Part shown: one piece after another, positions 35,101-47,671 of the stretch
How positions within the stretch are numbered: the stretch's first letter is position 1
Layout: the number at the start of each line of letters is the position of its first letter
NCBI GenBank assembly: GCA_022036555.1
Contig: CM039129.1
Coordinates: 35,990,051-36,054,050 of the forward strand
Direction of reading: 5' to 3'
DNA from: Microstegium vimineum
Lineage: Eukaryota > Streptophyta > Magnoliopsida > Poales > Poaceae
DNA: 64,000 bases
The notes under the pieces: generated by a model
Database searches by the model: none
Seen by the model: only the letters and a program-made list of their open reading frames with translations
What the model was told of the DNA's origin: nothing
Made by a program: the position numbers and the translations under genes

Positions 35101-37027
35101 CGTGTGCAACTGATTTTCGTCTCACATTCTTCTGCAGTTTGTTATCAACATGATACTATATACCACTGTAGCTTAAGAGCTATTTTACAGAGGGTGACTG
35201 AATTGGATAATAGTATTGAGGCCCAATAGAGACTATATATAGAGTACATGGTCCCTCCAACACATGTTGTGTTCTGATCTCTTCTTCAACCTCCAGTGTG
35301 TGTGTGCGTGCGCGATGAAGGGTGTGGTGATACACACCTGTGTGACAAAGCGGGCCACCACTCTCCAATACTTAAACTATACCTCATATATAGAATATTA
35401 TACACATATCTTGTTTTCAGGTCAAGGTTGATATGGGTGAGCCCATCCTTTCTGGACCAGTCATCCCCACAAAACTGCTAGCTACCAAGAACAAAGCTGT
35501 TGTCCAAGCTGAATTGGCTGTTGAGGGCTTAACATGGCATGTCACATGTGTTAGCATGGGCAACCCTCACTGTGTTACATTTGGTGCAAAGGAGTTAAAG
35601 GTAATAAGCTTGCAAATTCGTATTCTATTCATGTCAACTTGCTTCTTTTCAAAGTTTCACATTTTTATGGATTCATCTATATATGAATATAAAGTCTTAG
35701 TTGAAACAATTGAATCTTGAGTTGTTGGTTCAACATTCTTCATTACATTTTGTACATCAAAATCTTGGATTTTAAAATTGCTAATTGTTTAAATTGTGAC
35801 CTCTGTGATCCGTTTTGTTCATGATCACCACAACCTGTTATTTTTGCTTGATGAAAAATGCATGGCAGGATTATGTATTGCAATACTTTTGGAGATAAAC
35901 AGAGTTTTTTGTAAAGATGCTTCAGTAATTAGTATGGTTTTGCTATTGTCTTTTTTGTTGAGGCCCATTTGTTCAGATAATAACAGCAAGGAGCAACCAT
36001 GAACCTGTTGTTGTTGCGGACGCTGTTATTGGCAAAGCATGAGTTGTTAATTAGGACACAAGTGAATAGAGTTCTATACTAGTTGAACTATGTGCATGAA
36101 TTGTACTTTTATCAATCTAACCAAGGGTGTCCACATAACTATATATTGCAACCATAGATTCTAATCTTGACTGTACTCCTGCAGGTGTTGCAGGTTGACG
36201 ATTTAAAACTTAGCGAAATTGGGCCTAAATTTGAGCATCATGAAATGTTCCCTGCTCGCACAAACACAGGTAACTTTTAATTTCCTTGCCAAAAAAGGCA
36301 ACTCTTAATTTCTTCTAATTATATACTCTAGATACATCCTTGTATTTGTATTTTATTTAAGTGACTTTCTTTTTGCAGAATTCGTACAGGTTTTGTCTCG
36401 CTCACACCTCAAGATGCTAGTCTGGGAGCGTGGTGCTGGTATGATTTATCTTACCTTAACCTCCTTTAACTGTAGCATATGTCATTGCTTGAATGTTAGA
36501 ATGTATTCTCTTTTGTTTTCTCCTGCATCTATATTTGCGAATTTTACTGATATTTTTGGTCTAGGTATCAATATGTCATCAGTACCACAGGCACATTGTA
36601 ATTTGTAACTCCATAATGCAAACGGCTATAATATATGTTTGACTTTAAGTGACGCCTCTTTTTATATTTGTGCATTTGTCATTTGGAGTGGATATGCAAA
36701 ATGAACTTTATGGTTTGACTGTAGGAGCAACTCTTGCCTGTGGTACTGGTGCTTGTGCAGTGGTTGTTGCAGCTGTTCTTGAGGGTCGGGCTGAGCGGGT
36801 TTGTCTTTCTTTGCTTTCTGCGTGTTTACTGTTTTGGCATTTCACTCATATTCACTATAGTTTATGGTTTATGTTATACCTTGATCTTTTATCTTTTTAT
36901 CATGTAACAGAAATGCGTAGTTGATTTGCCTGGAGGACCATTGGAAATTGAGTGGAGGGAGGATGACAATCATGTCTACATGACTGGTCCTGCAGAGGCC
37001 GTCTTTTATGGATCTGTTGTTCACTAG
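32152..37027 (+). CDS. DAPF: Diaminopimelate epimerase, chloroplastic
   Basis: DapF interconverts LL- and meso-diaminopimelate, the step before decarboxylation to lysine, in plastids. Nine exons: 32152-32397, 32572-32739, 34153-34223, 34610-34667, 35421-35600, 36185-36269, 36379-36438, 36725-36798 and 36911-37027. They join in phase to 352 residues, the plant length. Residues 1 to about 50 are rich in Ala, Ser, Arg and Pro without acids and fit a transit peptide. The enzyme starts near FVKYQGLGNDF (70-80). Both catalytic cysteines are present: C140 in MCGNGVRCF, the start of exon 3, and C295 in LACGTGACA. The end is GPAEAVFYGSVVH. Intron 2 holds a CGTATCC-rich repeat and intron 4 a dispersed repeat; no exon is affected. 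It is head-to-head with the damaged UNC93 copy about 2.4 kb away. Nothing about regulation is visible. Confidence 0.95.
33300..33910. repeat. CGTATCC/GGATACG-rich repeat element in DapF intron 2
   Basis: The left edge (33308-33360) is packed with GATACG and CGTATC words in both orientations. The right edge (33770-33905) is packed with CGTATCC words. About 400 bp of unrelated AT-rich and GC-rich sequence lies between. The two edges are roughly inverted with respect to each other, suggesting a transposon with repetitive ends. The class was not recognised. Confidence 0.6.
34832..34935. repeat. Dispersed repeat, copy 2 (DapF intron 4)
   Basis: This is the partner of 31508-31610, sharing GATTTTGGTGAAAAA, GCTCTCCAACA and TTTCTCGCTAG in order. 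The similarity continues loosely downstream (TTTTATTCAAAT at about 34997 against about 31770). Confidence 0.6.
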
Positions 37028-37299
37028 GTCAGTTTTATGAGGTCTAAGATTCCTACCTGCATCTCAACAATTTTAGTCAACATTAGACACTGATATGTAT
37101 TAATACTGCATGGCCATTATAAGCGGATATACTTCTATCTGAAAAGAAACATTGAAATCTAGTGCTGAAGCAAGTATGATAGCAGACACAAAGGCATGGT
37201 AACATCAGAAATCTAGTTGCACTGGTATAAAAGTTTGCTTTGCCAATATACCAATTTATAGTAATCTAAGAAACTCACCTGTACTTTTTTCTAATTGCA

Positions 37300-37905
37300 T
37301 TACTGAGGGGAAATACAGTAGCCCCTATTGTGCATTTTATATTAAAAAAGAATGGAGATAAAAGGAGTTACAGAAACAAAGACAAAACCTGTATAGATGA
37401 AAAGTAGAATAGATGACATGCAACAGGCAGCCAAGAGTGAGAAAAAGAGCACGAGAGCTAGTTAATCAAGCTTAGCCATAAATAAACTGAAGATCTGAGA
37501 GTGTGGTTGGTCCTGTGAAGCTGAAGGTTAATTTCATCCACAAAAGCTTTTTTCCATGATTGGAGCCATTTCTTTGCTTCCAAATGTGCCAAGCTGCAAT
37601 AGTGAAGACTTCCATGAAGAAAGGAAGTTAAAAGTCTGTTTGTGCCTTTGTCATCATAGAGAAGAACTCCAAGGAGTGGTCCCAAGATAAACCAAGTGAA
37701 GTCTATCATCTGACGCTAAAAGGCCATCTGAAAAAGAGATCAAAAACAACCTTTTCTTCATTGGAATTACATAGGACACAGTTGTAGTTGTTTCCATCTA
37801 CACTATGGTTTTTCCTTGTAATTGCATTTCGGTAGGGGATGGGATACGATAGTAAAAAAATCAAAGAACTGCTATTATTTAATAGCAAACTTCTCAAATT
37901 TCAAC
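37300..37905 (-). mobile_element. LINE 3' fragment with zinc-finger-like domain
   Basis: On the minus strand the frame 37897-37706 reads NNYNCVLCNSNEEKVVFDLF, matching the C-terminal zinc-finger-like region of the LINE at 24102-27458. A further open segment (37709-37458) continues the LINE 3' region. The fragment ends at an A-rich stretch near 37350. It lies just downstream of DapF. Confidence 0.7.
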
Positions 37906-38301
37906 ATTTTTTCTTTTTTCTCGAACATGTGGAAGAACTATACATCGTTATATTAAGATAAGAAGAAGAAATGATTCTATATTCTAGATGGCTCGTACAA
38001 CCCCTATAGGGGCAAAGAAATTACAAAAAGGATTCACCAACAAACCCTAACCACAACCAGCGACCGTGAGCAAAACAATTATGTCCATATGCTTCAGAGT
38101 CCTTTAGCTCCCGCCATACAACATAATGTTGCCTCATCTTTAATATACCGCAAGATGGCAGCAATATTAGGAGAAAACCCCTAAAAAATACAGCCATTCC
38201 TATGTTTCTAAATCTCAACAATTAGGGTTTTGGAGATGAGCTTTATGTTTGTACATGCTTCTGCTGTCATTAATTTAAGCCACACATGTGAGATTACAGG
38301 C
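37906..38301. repeat. Second LINE/SINE-type 3' end remnant and spacer
   Basis: TTTTTCTCGAACATGTGGAAGAA followed by CATCGTTATATTAAGATAAGAAG resembles the sequence at 59690-59790 (TTTTTTTCGAACACGTAGGAG). Both look like reversed poly(A) ends of one retroelement family. No gene was seen. Confidence 0.5.
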
Positions 38302-38306
38302 TATAG

Positions 38307-38441
38307 TGTTAGATATATAATTGTATATATCCTAGGGGGTCCTATGTAATTGTGTTTACTTGTACTCCAAGTCATGTATGACTATATATATGAAAGCCAC
38401 CCAACCCCTAAGGGTAAGAGGTGTTTCGCTATCTCTCTACA
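38307..38441 (+). repeat. 5' LTR of outer copia element
   Basis: 135 bp, starting TGTTAGATATATAATTG and ending CTCTCTACA. It matches the 3' LTR at all but one position. Confidence 0.95.
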
Positions 38442-38685
38442 TGGTATCTTTCGCCTAGGTTTAGATCCTAACCCTAGCACCACCACTTCCGCCGCCGCCG
38501 CCGCCTGCCTAGTCCAGGCCGCCGCCGCCAACCACCCTGCCGCCGCCGCCGCCGCCTGACCATTAGGCCGCCGCCGCCGCACACCCCCCTGCTGCCGCCG
38601 CGCCGCCTATCTAGGCCGCCGCCGCAACACCTGCCGCCGCCGCAGCCAACCCAGGCCGCCGCCGCCGCTCCAGCAGGCCGCCGCC

Positions 38686-41600
38686 ATGCCGCCGAAGGAG
38701 AACGACGATCCGAAGGAGAACGACGGTGGTGTGGTTGATCCACCACCAGCCGCCGTCCCCATCGCCGTTCCCAACTACGCCGCCGTCAACGTCAAGAACC
38801 ACGTTCCAATCACCTTGGAGTTGGCTAACCCTAACTACACCAAGTGGTTCGCGTTCTTCAAGGCGCTATGCGGCAAGTTCATGCTGCGTGGCCACATCGA
38901 CGGCACCACTGCCGCCAACCCTGCCGATCCGCTGTGGGATGCCGCGGACTGCGCCGTCCGGGGCTGCATGTTTGGCTCCGTCTCCGACGCCACCCTCGAC
39001 CTCGCCATGGCAGAAGAAGATCAGAACGCCCGCGAGCTCTGGGACGCCATTGCCGCTCTGTTCCACGCCAACAAAGCGCCTCAGGCCGTCTTCCTCAGCG
39101 AGCAGTTCCACTCCATGACCCAGGGCGACTCCAGTATCGACGAGTACTGCCAGCGCATGAAGTAGGCCGCCGATGCCCTTCGCGACGTCGGCCAGGCGGT
39201 CGCCGACCCTCGGCTCGTCCTCAATCTGCTCCGTGGGCTCAACCCTTGCTTCTCCAGCACGGCCGACGACATCGCCAACCGTGACGTGCTGCCCACCTTC
39301 GCCGTCGCCCGCAACATGCTGGTTCTGAAGGAACTTCGCCTCGCCAATGAGGAGAAAGTTCAGAAGAACACAACCTTGGTTGCAGGCAGTTCGTCTTCCT
39401 CCAGCTGCGGCACCGACGGCTGCCGCCCCCCGTCCTGCTCCTACCGCCCCCCTGCCAACCCATCTTAGCAGCGCCAGGGCAACAACAGGGGCGGCAACGG
39501 GAACGACAACCGCCGCGGTGGGCGGCGTGGACATCAGCAGCAGCAGCAGGGACGCCAGCAGCCGCCTCCCGGGCCGTGGTTCTGCTTCAACCCGGGGGCC
39601 GGCCTCCCTGCCGGCGGTGGGCAGTGGCGCCCTCCAGCCAGCCCTGGCCCGTTCGGCCAGCCTCATCAGGCGCACACCGCCTACACCCCGCAACAACAGG
39701 TGTGGGATCCTACTGCCCTGGTGGCTGCCCTGAACCAGATGCAACTCAACTCAGGCAGCGCACCTTGGGTGATGGACACCGGTGCCACCTCGCACATGAG
39801 CTCCAACGACGGTATACTCCTCTCTCACTCCCGTCCTTCTTCCTCGGTTGTTGTCGGCAACGGCAACTCCCTACCAGTCACTTGCCAGGGTGACTCCCAG
39901 CTCGCGTCTCCTTCATCCAACTTTGCGCTCAATAATATTCTGGTGGTTCCACATATTATTCGCAATCTTCTTTCAGTCCGTCAATTCACACGTGATAATC
40001 ATTGTTCCGTTGAATTTGACGCCTTTGGTTTTTCCATTAAGGATCCTCGGACCAGTCAGGTGATGCTTCGCTGCAATAGCTCCGACGACCTCTACACCTA
40101 CCCCACAACTGCCTCCACCATCCGCGCCTTCGCCACCTCCACCAACACCGCCAGCTTGTGGCATGCCCGCCTCGGGCATCCTGGTCCTGCCGCCGTCACC
40201 AGTCTCCAGTCTCTGGTTCCACCCGTCAAGTCCGCGTCTAGTTTGTGCCATGCGTGTCAGTTAGGCAAACATGTTCGCCTACCGTTTTCCAGTTCCACGT
40301 CCTGTACTTGTGCACCTTTCGAGCTTTTGCATTGTGATCTATGGACATCTCCAGTTCCTAGTGTTTCTGGTCATTCATATTACCTTGTTATATTGGATGA
40401 TTATACTCATTATTGTTGGACGTTTCCCATTCGCCGCAAATCCGATGTGGATCAACATCTTGTGGATTTCTGCGCATACGCATGCACTCAGTTCAGCCTC
40501 CCAGTTAAATGTATCCAGGCAGATAACGGGACTGAATTTCTCAACCACGCCACCAGTAGGTTCCTCGCTGCCCACGACATCCTTCTGCGCATGTCCTGTC
40601 CGTACACCTCAGCTTAGAACGGAAAAGCCGAGCGCATCATCCGAACCATTAACAACATCTGCCGCACCATGCTTCTCCATGCCTCCATGCCTCCAGCCTA
40701 CTAGGCTGAAGCACTCAGCACATCCACATACCTACTCAACCGCCGACCCAGCTCCGTCGTCGGTACCGAGATTCCCTTCTCCCGCCTATTTGGCAAGTCT
40801 CCAGACCTTTCCCATCTTCGCGTGTTCGGCTGTCTATGTTACCCAAACCTTTCAGCCACCTCGAAACATAAGCTTGCTCCTCGCTCAGCTGCCTGCGTCT
40901 TCCTTGGTTATCCCTCCTCCCACAAGGGGTACTGCTGCCTTGACGTCTCCACGCAACGCATAATCATCTCACGGCATGTCGTTTTCGATGAACTATCCTT
41001 TCCATATGCCACTAACACTGCAGGTTTGAGTACGGCAAGCTCCCTCGAGTTCCTCGACGTCAACAACGACTTACCGCTGTCACAGTAGGCTACGCCCGGC
41101 GGGTGTGGCACTGTGCCCCCGCCCGGCGGGTGTGGCACTGTGCCCCCGCCCGGCGCTCCGATCGATGACCCCGCCGTGATCGCCTGCGGCCCTCTGGTGC
41201 CACCGCCATCACCGCCGGGTCGCTTCGGCCGCGTCTACGAGCGGCGTCCTGCTGCCCCGCCGACCGGTGCAGCAGCCCCGTGTCGTTTCGGCCGCGTCTA
41301 CGAGCGGCGTCCTGCTGCCCCGCCGACCGGAGTCCCTGCACCGGCGCCGCGCACCTCTGCCCCGGGAACCGACAACACTGCACAGGCGCCCAGCAGTGCT
41401 GTCCCGGCGCCCGGCATCACGGCCCAGGCGGTCGGAGCCGCTCTAGCACCTCCCAGCACAGCTGGGGAGGCGACCGGCGCCGCTGCAGCACCTCCCAGCG
41501 GCCCTGTTCGCGCTTCGACTCGACTCTAGATGGGCGCCATCACTCCCGTCGACTACAGCAGCGCCTTCGTCTCCACCGCATCACCGCTGCCACACGACTA

Positions 41601-42365
41601 CCGTGGCGCCCTCGCCAATCCGCAGTGGCGTGCGGCCATGGCCGACGAGTAGCAGACGCTCATCGACAACAGCACCTGGCGCCTGGTGCCTCGTCCACCC
41701 CGCACCAACGTCGTCATCGGCAAATGGATCTTTCGGCACAAGTTCCATTCCGATGGCACGCTTGCTCGTCACAAGGCGCGCTGGGTGGTTCGTGGCTTCT
41801 CCCAGCAGTACGGTGTCGACTACGACGATACATTCAGTCCAGTCGTCAAGCCGGCCACGATTCGCATCGTCCTCAGCATCGCCGCCTCTCGTTCCTGGCC
41901 TCTACATCAGCTTGACGTGAAGAATGCCTTTCTTCATGGTCATCTCGACGAGACAGTCTACTGTCAGCAGCCACCTGGCTTCGTTGATCCTTCGACGCCT
42001 GACCACGTGTGCGTGTTGCTGAAGTCGTACGGACTGAAGCAGACTCCCCGCGCTTGGCACCAGTGCTTCGCCTCGCATCTTCGCACACTCGGCTTCCGCC
42101 TGTCTGCATCCGATGCATCTCTCTTTATTTATAAAGAGAACGATGGTGTCGCCTACTCTACGTCGACGACATCATCCTGACGGCCTCATCCTCAGCACTT
42201 CGTACTCGCATCACAGAGCACCTACGCTCTGAGTTTGCGATGACCGACCTCGGCGAGCTACACCACTTCCTCGGCATCTCCGTCACGCGCTCCTCCAGTG
42301 GCCTGTTCCTGTCCCAGCGTCAGTACGCTGCCGAGTTGCTCCAGCGCGCTGGCATGGCTGAGTGC
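38686..42365 (+). pseudogene. Outer copia gag-pol, part 1 (gag to reverse transcriptase)
   Basis: One reading frame from ATG 38686 holds gag (LANPNYTKWFAFFKALCG), a protease (WVMDTGATSHM at about 39766), the integrase zinc region (HARLGHPGP...CHACQLGK) and core, and the reverse transcriptase start (KWIFRHKF, LHQLDVKNAFLHG). It is broken by TAG at 39163, 39466, 40615, 40702, 41086, 41527 and 41650. Each is the only change needed at a glutamine- or tryptophan-type position. A small deletion near 42157, in a CTAC repeat before the YVDD box, shifts the frame. A CCG-rich leader (38467-38685) precedes gag. No clear CCHC zinc knuckle was seen in gag. The frame is cut at 42365 by the nested element. 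Confidence 0.88.
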
Positions 42366-42725
42366 TGTTAGCCGCTGAACTCGAACTCTAGGAATCAGTA
42401 GGAGTTGAACTCTCATGGAGAGGATGACAATTGGGAGTTGGGGCAAATTTTCTTGTTATTTTTCTCACACCATACTGCCATACCAACCTGAAGGGTTGGG
42501 GATACAAATATATAGGGCTGCTAACCAGCCAAGCACAATCTAGGTGCTGTCCTAGATGCTAGTCTAGATGCTAAGAGCCCAGTCAAGATGTTGTCCTAAA
42601 GATGCTAACAGCCCAGTCAAGGGTGATGTTCTTGATGCTGTCCTTGAGAGGCAGCTGCTGTCCTGAACAGGCAGCAACAGTACCATGTGTTGCAGCCCCC
42701 CCACCAGACAGAGACTTATCCATCA
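42366..42725 (-). repeat. Inner copia LTR (left on + strand, 3' LTR of the element)
   Basis: 360 bp. The purine tract GGGGGAGAT on the minus strand adjoins it at 42726-42734. It is shorter than its partner because of the variable GATGCTGTCC/GATGTTGTCC region around 42545-42620. Confidence 0.92.
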
Positions 42726-42733
42726 ATCTCCCC

Positions 42734-45700
42734 CTAAGTCTTGTGTGGCTCCTTGTGGGGAATTTGAGCCATCCCGATCCTGGTGCGGAACTCTTGGAAC
42801 TTGACCCGCCCAAGTGACTTGGTCAGGAAGTTGGCAAGCTGGTCTTGGGTGTTGATGTAGTCGGCCCGGACACTCCCTTCGTCCAGGCAACTTCTGATGA
42901 AGTGGTACCTCACCCGGATGTGCTTGCTGAGCTCATGGAAAACAGGGTTCTTCGCCAAGGCCAAGGCGGACTTGCTGTCCACCTTGAGCTCCACTGACTC
43001 TACGTCTCTGCCAAGGAGATCGCCGAGTAGCCGAGCCAGCCACAGAGCCTGTGTGGAAGCGGTAGTAGCTGCAATGTACTCTGCCTCGCAGCTGGACAGA
43101 GCCACTACCTGCTGCTTGATTGACTGCCACCTGATCAGACAATTGCCGAGGAAGAACAGCGTCCCGCTGGTGCTCTTGCTCGTGTCGATGTCGCCGGCGT
43201 GGTCACTGTCGCTGTACCCGATGAAGTGCGCCGCGCCGGGGCACCTCGGGTAGTGCAAGCCGTAGTCAGAGGTGCCCGCGACGTAGCGGAGGATCCTCTT
43301 CACAGCCTGCTGGTGTTCCGTCGTTGGTCGCTGCATGAACCGGCTGACATAGCCGACGGCGAACGCCAAGTCCGGTCGCGTGTGGACAAGGTAGCGAAGG
43401 CTGCCCACAATGCGCCGGTACTGCGTCGCGTCAACCTCCTCCGCCGTACTCTCACGACTCAGCTTCAGCCTCTCCTCCATAGGAGTGTGGGTTGGGTTGC
43501 AGTCGGTGAGGCCGCCTAGCTCCACGATGCGCTTGGCGTAGGCAGTCTGGCGAAGGGAGATGCCGGAGCTATCCTGGTGGACCTCGATCCCAAGGTAGAA
43601 AGAGATAGGCCCGAGGTCGCTCATCTGGAAGGTGGCCTTCATCTCCATCTTGAATGCCTCGATCTCCTCCTTGGTACTGGTGATCACAAGGCCGTCGACG
43701 TAGACACCTACCAGCAGGGCATTGCCTCCCTTGCCCCGCCGGTAGACCGCGGCCTCGTGAGCACTCTGTTGGAATCCCATTTGCTTGAGGGTAGAGTCCA
43801 GCTTGGCGTTCCAAGCTCAAGGTGCCTGCCGCAAGCCGTAGAGGGCCTTGCGCAGGTGGAGGACCTTGCTCTCTTTGCCGGGGATAATGAATCCCGACGG
43901 CTGGCGGACGTAGACCTCCTCCTTCAAGTCGCCGTTGAGAAAGGCAGACTTGACGTCCATGTGGTGGACGCGCCAACCCTCCTGGGCTGCGAGAGCGAGG
44001 AGGAGGCGCAGGGACTCCATCCGTGCAACAGGCGCGAAGGCGTCGTCGAAGTCGACTCCCTCCTGCTGGACGAAGCCACGTGCCACGAGACGCGCCTTGT
44101 GCTTGATCACCTCTCCAGCCTCGTCTTTCTTGAGCTTGAAGACCCACTTGAGAGAGATGGCGCGGTGGCCGGCCTTCCAGCCGGCCAACTCCCACGTCTT
44201 GTTCCGCTCGACAACGTCCAACTCCTACTGCATCGCGGCACGCCATGCCGCGTCTCTCTCCGCCTCGTCGAAGGAACGAGGCTCGCCGTCGTCCTATGCA
44301 AGGTGCAGCTCCGCCTCGAAGTTGCGTTGTGCCGGTTCAGGAACCGACTGCTCGCCGAGGAGGTTGTCCATGGTACGGTAACGCAAAGGCTCGCCGCCGT
44401 GGTAGACGTCTATGCGATCCTCGTCGTTGGACAGCGGAGTGGCGAACTCCACCGTGCGCTGTTCGTCGTGGGTCGAAGCTACCGGCGCCGAGCCTGAAGC
44501 AGTAGGTGCTGGTGTAGGTGAGCGAGGCGTGGCCGGCGGTGCTGGCGGTGGACTCGCCGGAGCCTGTGGACTTGCCGGAGCTGGTGGTGGCGGCGAATGA
44601 GGGGTTGAGGTAGGCGAGCTCGGTGAAGATGAGCTGCTAGCTCCCCCCGCTCCCTTGAAGTGGACGTAGTCGACGACGAAATCGCTGATCGTCGGAGTCG
44701 AACCGTCGTCCACCCTCTTACCCCATGTCCAGCTTCGCCCTTCGTCGAACACGACATCGCGCGTGATGCGCACTCGCTGTGTCACAGGGTCGAGGACGCG
44801 GTAGGCCTTGGCACCCTCCGTGTAACCGATGAAGACCCCTGGCGTACTCCGGTCGTCGAGCTTGGTGACGTGGTTGAGCTCCTTGACGAAGACCAGGCAG
44901 CCGAAGACGCGAAGGTGGCTCACCGAGGGCTTGCGCCCATGCCAGGCCTCGTATGGCGTCTTGCCGTCTAGGGCCTTGGTGGGGGAGCGGTTCAGCAAGT
45001 GAACGGCAGTCATCACCGCCTCACCCCAGTAGATCGCCGACATCCCTCTCTGCTTGAGGAGGGCACGTGCGGTGGCCACCACTGTCTGGTTGCGGCGCTC
45101 AACAACGCCATTCTGCTGCGGAGTGTACGGCGCGGAGAAGTGGCGGTGGATCCCCTCATCGGCGCAGTACGCCGCGAACTCGGCCGCCGTGAACTCGCCG
45201 CCGTTGTCCGTGCGTAGGACCCGAAGCTTGCGTCCGCATTCCGCCACAACAGCAACTTGAAGGCGCTTGATGGAGTCCGCCGCGGCTGCCTTGACGTCGA
45301 GCAGGACAACCCACATGTAGCGGGACATGTCGTCGACGAGGAGGAGGAAGTAGCGCCGACCTCCAGGTGTAGCCGGTGTCACGGGGCCATAGAGGTCACC
45401 GTGTACGAGCTCCAACTTCTCCTTGGCACGGAAGCTTGCCTGACGAGGGAACGGGAGCCGCCGCAGCTTGGTGAGGACGCAGGTGTCGCAGAACTGCTCC
45501 ACATGGTCGACGTGCGGCATGCCCCGCTCCATCGCCTTGCTGCCGAGCTGCCTCAGGGCCTCAAAGTTGAGGTGCCCAAAGCGCTCGTGCCACCTCCAAG
45601 CATCGTCGTCGCGGCGGGCTGCAAGACAGAGAGGTTGCGCCACCTGTGCGTGAAGGACGTAGAGGCGGTTGCTCCTGTTAACCTTGACAAGGAGCCGGTG

Positions 45701-47470
45701 TCGATGATCCCAGATGCGCAGCACCCTGTGCTCGATCTCCACGCGCGATCCGTTCTCATCCAGCTATCCCAAGCTGATGATGGAGTTCCTCAACGCGGGG
45801 ATGTAGTAGACACCGGTGCGCAGCCTGTGCTCACCAGTCTTGGCGACGAAGATGATGGAGCCGACGCCTTTGATCTCCACGGCGGAGGCGTCCCCGAACT
45901 TGACGGTGCCTCGGGCGCCTGAGTCGAGCTCGGAGAACTCCCGCCGCCCGGTCATGTGGTGGGTAGCGCCGGTGTCGAGGCACCACCCATCGGTCTTGTC
46001 GTTGCTAGAATTGTCACCGAGGAGGGCATGTGCTTTTGGCTCGTCAAGGTGGAGGAGAGCCGCTGCGACTGGTGCCGCTGGAGGTAGTTCTATGCTCGCA
46101 TGAGCAATGAACAAAGCCGGCTGCTCCTCCTCCTCCGCCTGCGCGACGTGGGCTTGGGCGTGTCGTGGCTGTCGGCACTCCTTGGTCCAATGACCAAGTT
46201 TGCCGCAGTTGAAGCAAGGTTCGTCTCGTGGCGGCTTTTGCTTGCCGGCGGCGCCGCCCTGGGCGCCTCCACGGTCGTCGCCCTCGGCACGTCCTCGCGC
46301 CCCTGCCTGGGCGCCGCGCTTGCGACCGTCCGTCGTGGAAGAAGGCTCCCCCTTCTTCCTGTCACCTTGGCCGGCAGCCCACTGCTCCCGACTGAGGAGG
46401 AACTTCCCGCCAATGGTGACGGGTCCCGAGGAGCGCTGTGGCACATCGCTGTCAACGACCTTGAGGCGACCCAACGCCTCCTCGATCGTCATCGTGGAGA
46501 GGTCCAGCAGAGACTCGATTGAGCGAGCCATCTGCTTGTACTTGTCGGGGACGCAGCGGAAAAGCTTCTCCACAACTCTCTCTTCGCCGTAGGTGTCGTC
46601 ACCGAACTGCACCATTTTCTGCAATAGAGTGTTGAGACGGAGAGCAAAGTCATCGACGTCCTCACCTGGCTTGAAGGCCAGGTTCTCCCACTCCTTGGCA
46701 TCCCAAGCCTCCTTGGCAGTCCGCTTGCTGGTAAGCGAAAACTGAATCTCGGGCGGGACTGCAGCAATGAGAACATCCAACGCCCGTCGATCTTGGTTGT
46801 AGTCAACGTCGCCGTACCGGACTGCATCCCACATGTGCCGCACTTGGAGCCTTACCCTCATCACCGCAGCCCACTTGACGTAGTTGGTCTTGGTGAGGGT
46901 AGGCCACCCGCCGCCGGGGGTGAAATCCCTGACAACAGCCTGGTATTCGTGGTGACCACGATACCGAACTGGGGAGAGAGAGCCACGTCGCCTGTGAAGG
47001 CCGCGCTCTATGTAGTCCCGTATGTCGCCGTCGTGCGCTCCTCCTCCAGGAGCGCCACCGCCGTGGTTGCCTCCTCCAGGAGCGCCACCGGCGCGCCCGC
47101 GCCTGTCTGGGCTGCCACCACGCTCATGAGTGTGTGCGGCTGCCCACTGCGCAGCTCGTCCTCGTGCTGCCTCCCTTTCCATCAGCTCGAGGTCAGCATC
47201 AGCGATGTCATCGGCAGCGATGGAGCTGCCGTTGCTGCTGCGCAGAGCCTCGACCTCTGCTACTGCTGCACGCGCTGCAGCTGCTGCTGCCGCTGCTTCC
47301 GCCTCCGCTTTGGCTGCTGCCAGCTCTGCCGATGCCAGCCTCGACGCTATTGCCGCCGCAGCAGCAGTCTCCTTGGCCGCTCGCTCGCGTTCCTCTGCCG
47401 CAGCGAGCTCTGCCGCCTGCCGACGCTGCGTGCTCGAGGTGACCGAGCGCTAAGACTGTCCTGCGGACAT
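42734..47470 (-). pseudogene. Inner copia gag-pol polyprotein with five premature stops
   Basis: Reading from ATG 47470 (MSAGQS) to the natural stop at 42734, one frame of about 1,578 codons covers the whole polyprotein. Gag has an Ala/Glu-rich, probably coiled-coil N terminus, TLTKTNYVKWAAVMRVRL and a zinc knuckle CFNCGKLGHWTKEC. Next come the protease (CLDTGATHHM), integrase (HERFGHLNFEAL...; DNGGEF; PYTPQQNGVVERRN), reverse transcriptase (KWVFKLK, MDVKSAFLNGD, the YVDG variant of the YVDD box) and RNase H (SCEAEYIAATTA). Premature stops are at 47450-47452, 45764-45766, 44294-44296 and 44225-44227 (all TAG) and 43817-43819 (TGA). There is no frameshift. The reverse transcriptase box reads YVDG where YVDD is expected. 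Confidence 0.88.
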
Positions 47471-47671
47471 GACACCAGCGAGGGGCTGCTGCGTGGAGAG
47501 GGAACAGCTTCTGACGAGCTGCTGCTTGTCTGAACAGAGGGGGAAGCTTGAACAGAGGCAACCGGAGCTGCTGCTGCTCCTAGCTATGGCTGCTGCAAGG
47601 TTGGGTGAGGCTGGAGAAGGAGTTGAGCAGGAGATGCTCAGGCTACAGGAAATTGCGGCTTTGATACCACT

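Noticed and set aside
38382..38690. Poly-alanine/poly-glycine open frames in CCG-repeat DNA
   Set aside because: This is the untranslated leader of the outer copia element; the frames are simple-repeat artefacts.
38866..39744. 292-codon minus-strand open frame
   Set aside because: It is the antisense shadow of the outer copia gag/protease region; GC-rich sense codons keep the reverse strand free of stops.
43577..44497. 306-codon plus-strand open frame
   Set aside because: It is the antisense shadow of the inner copia reverse transcriptase; it has no family features of its own.
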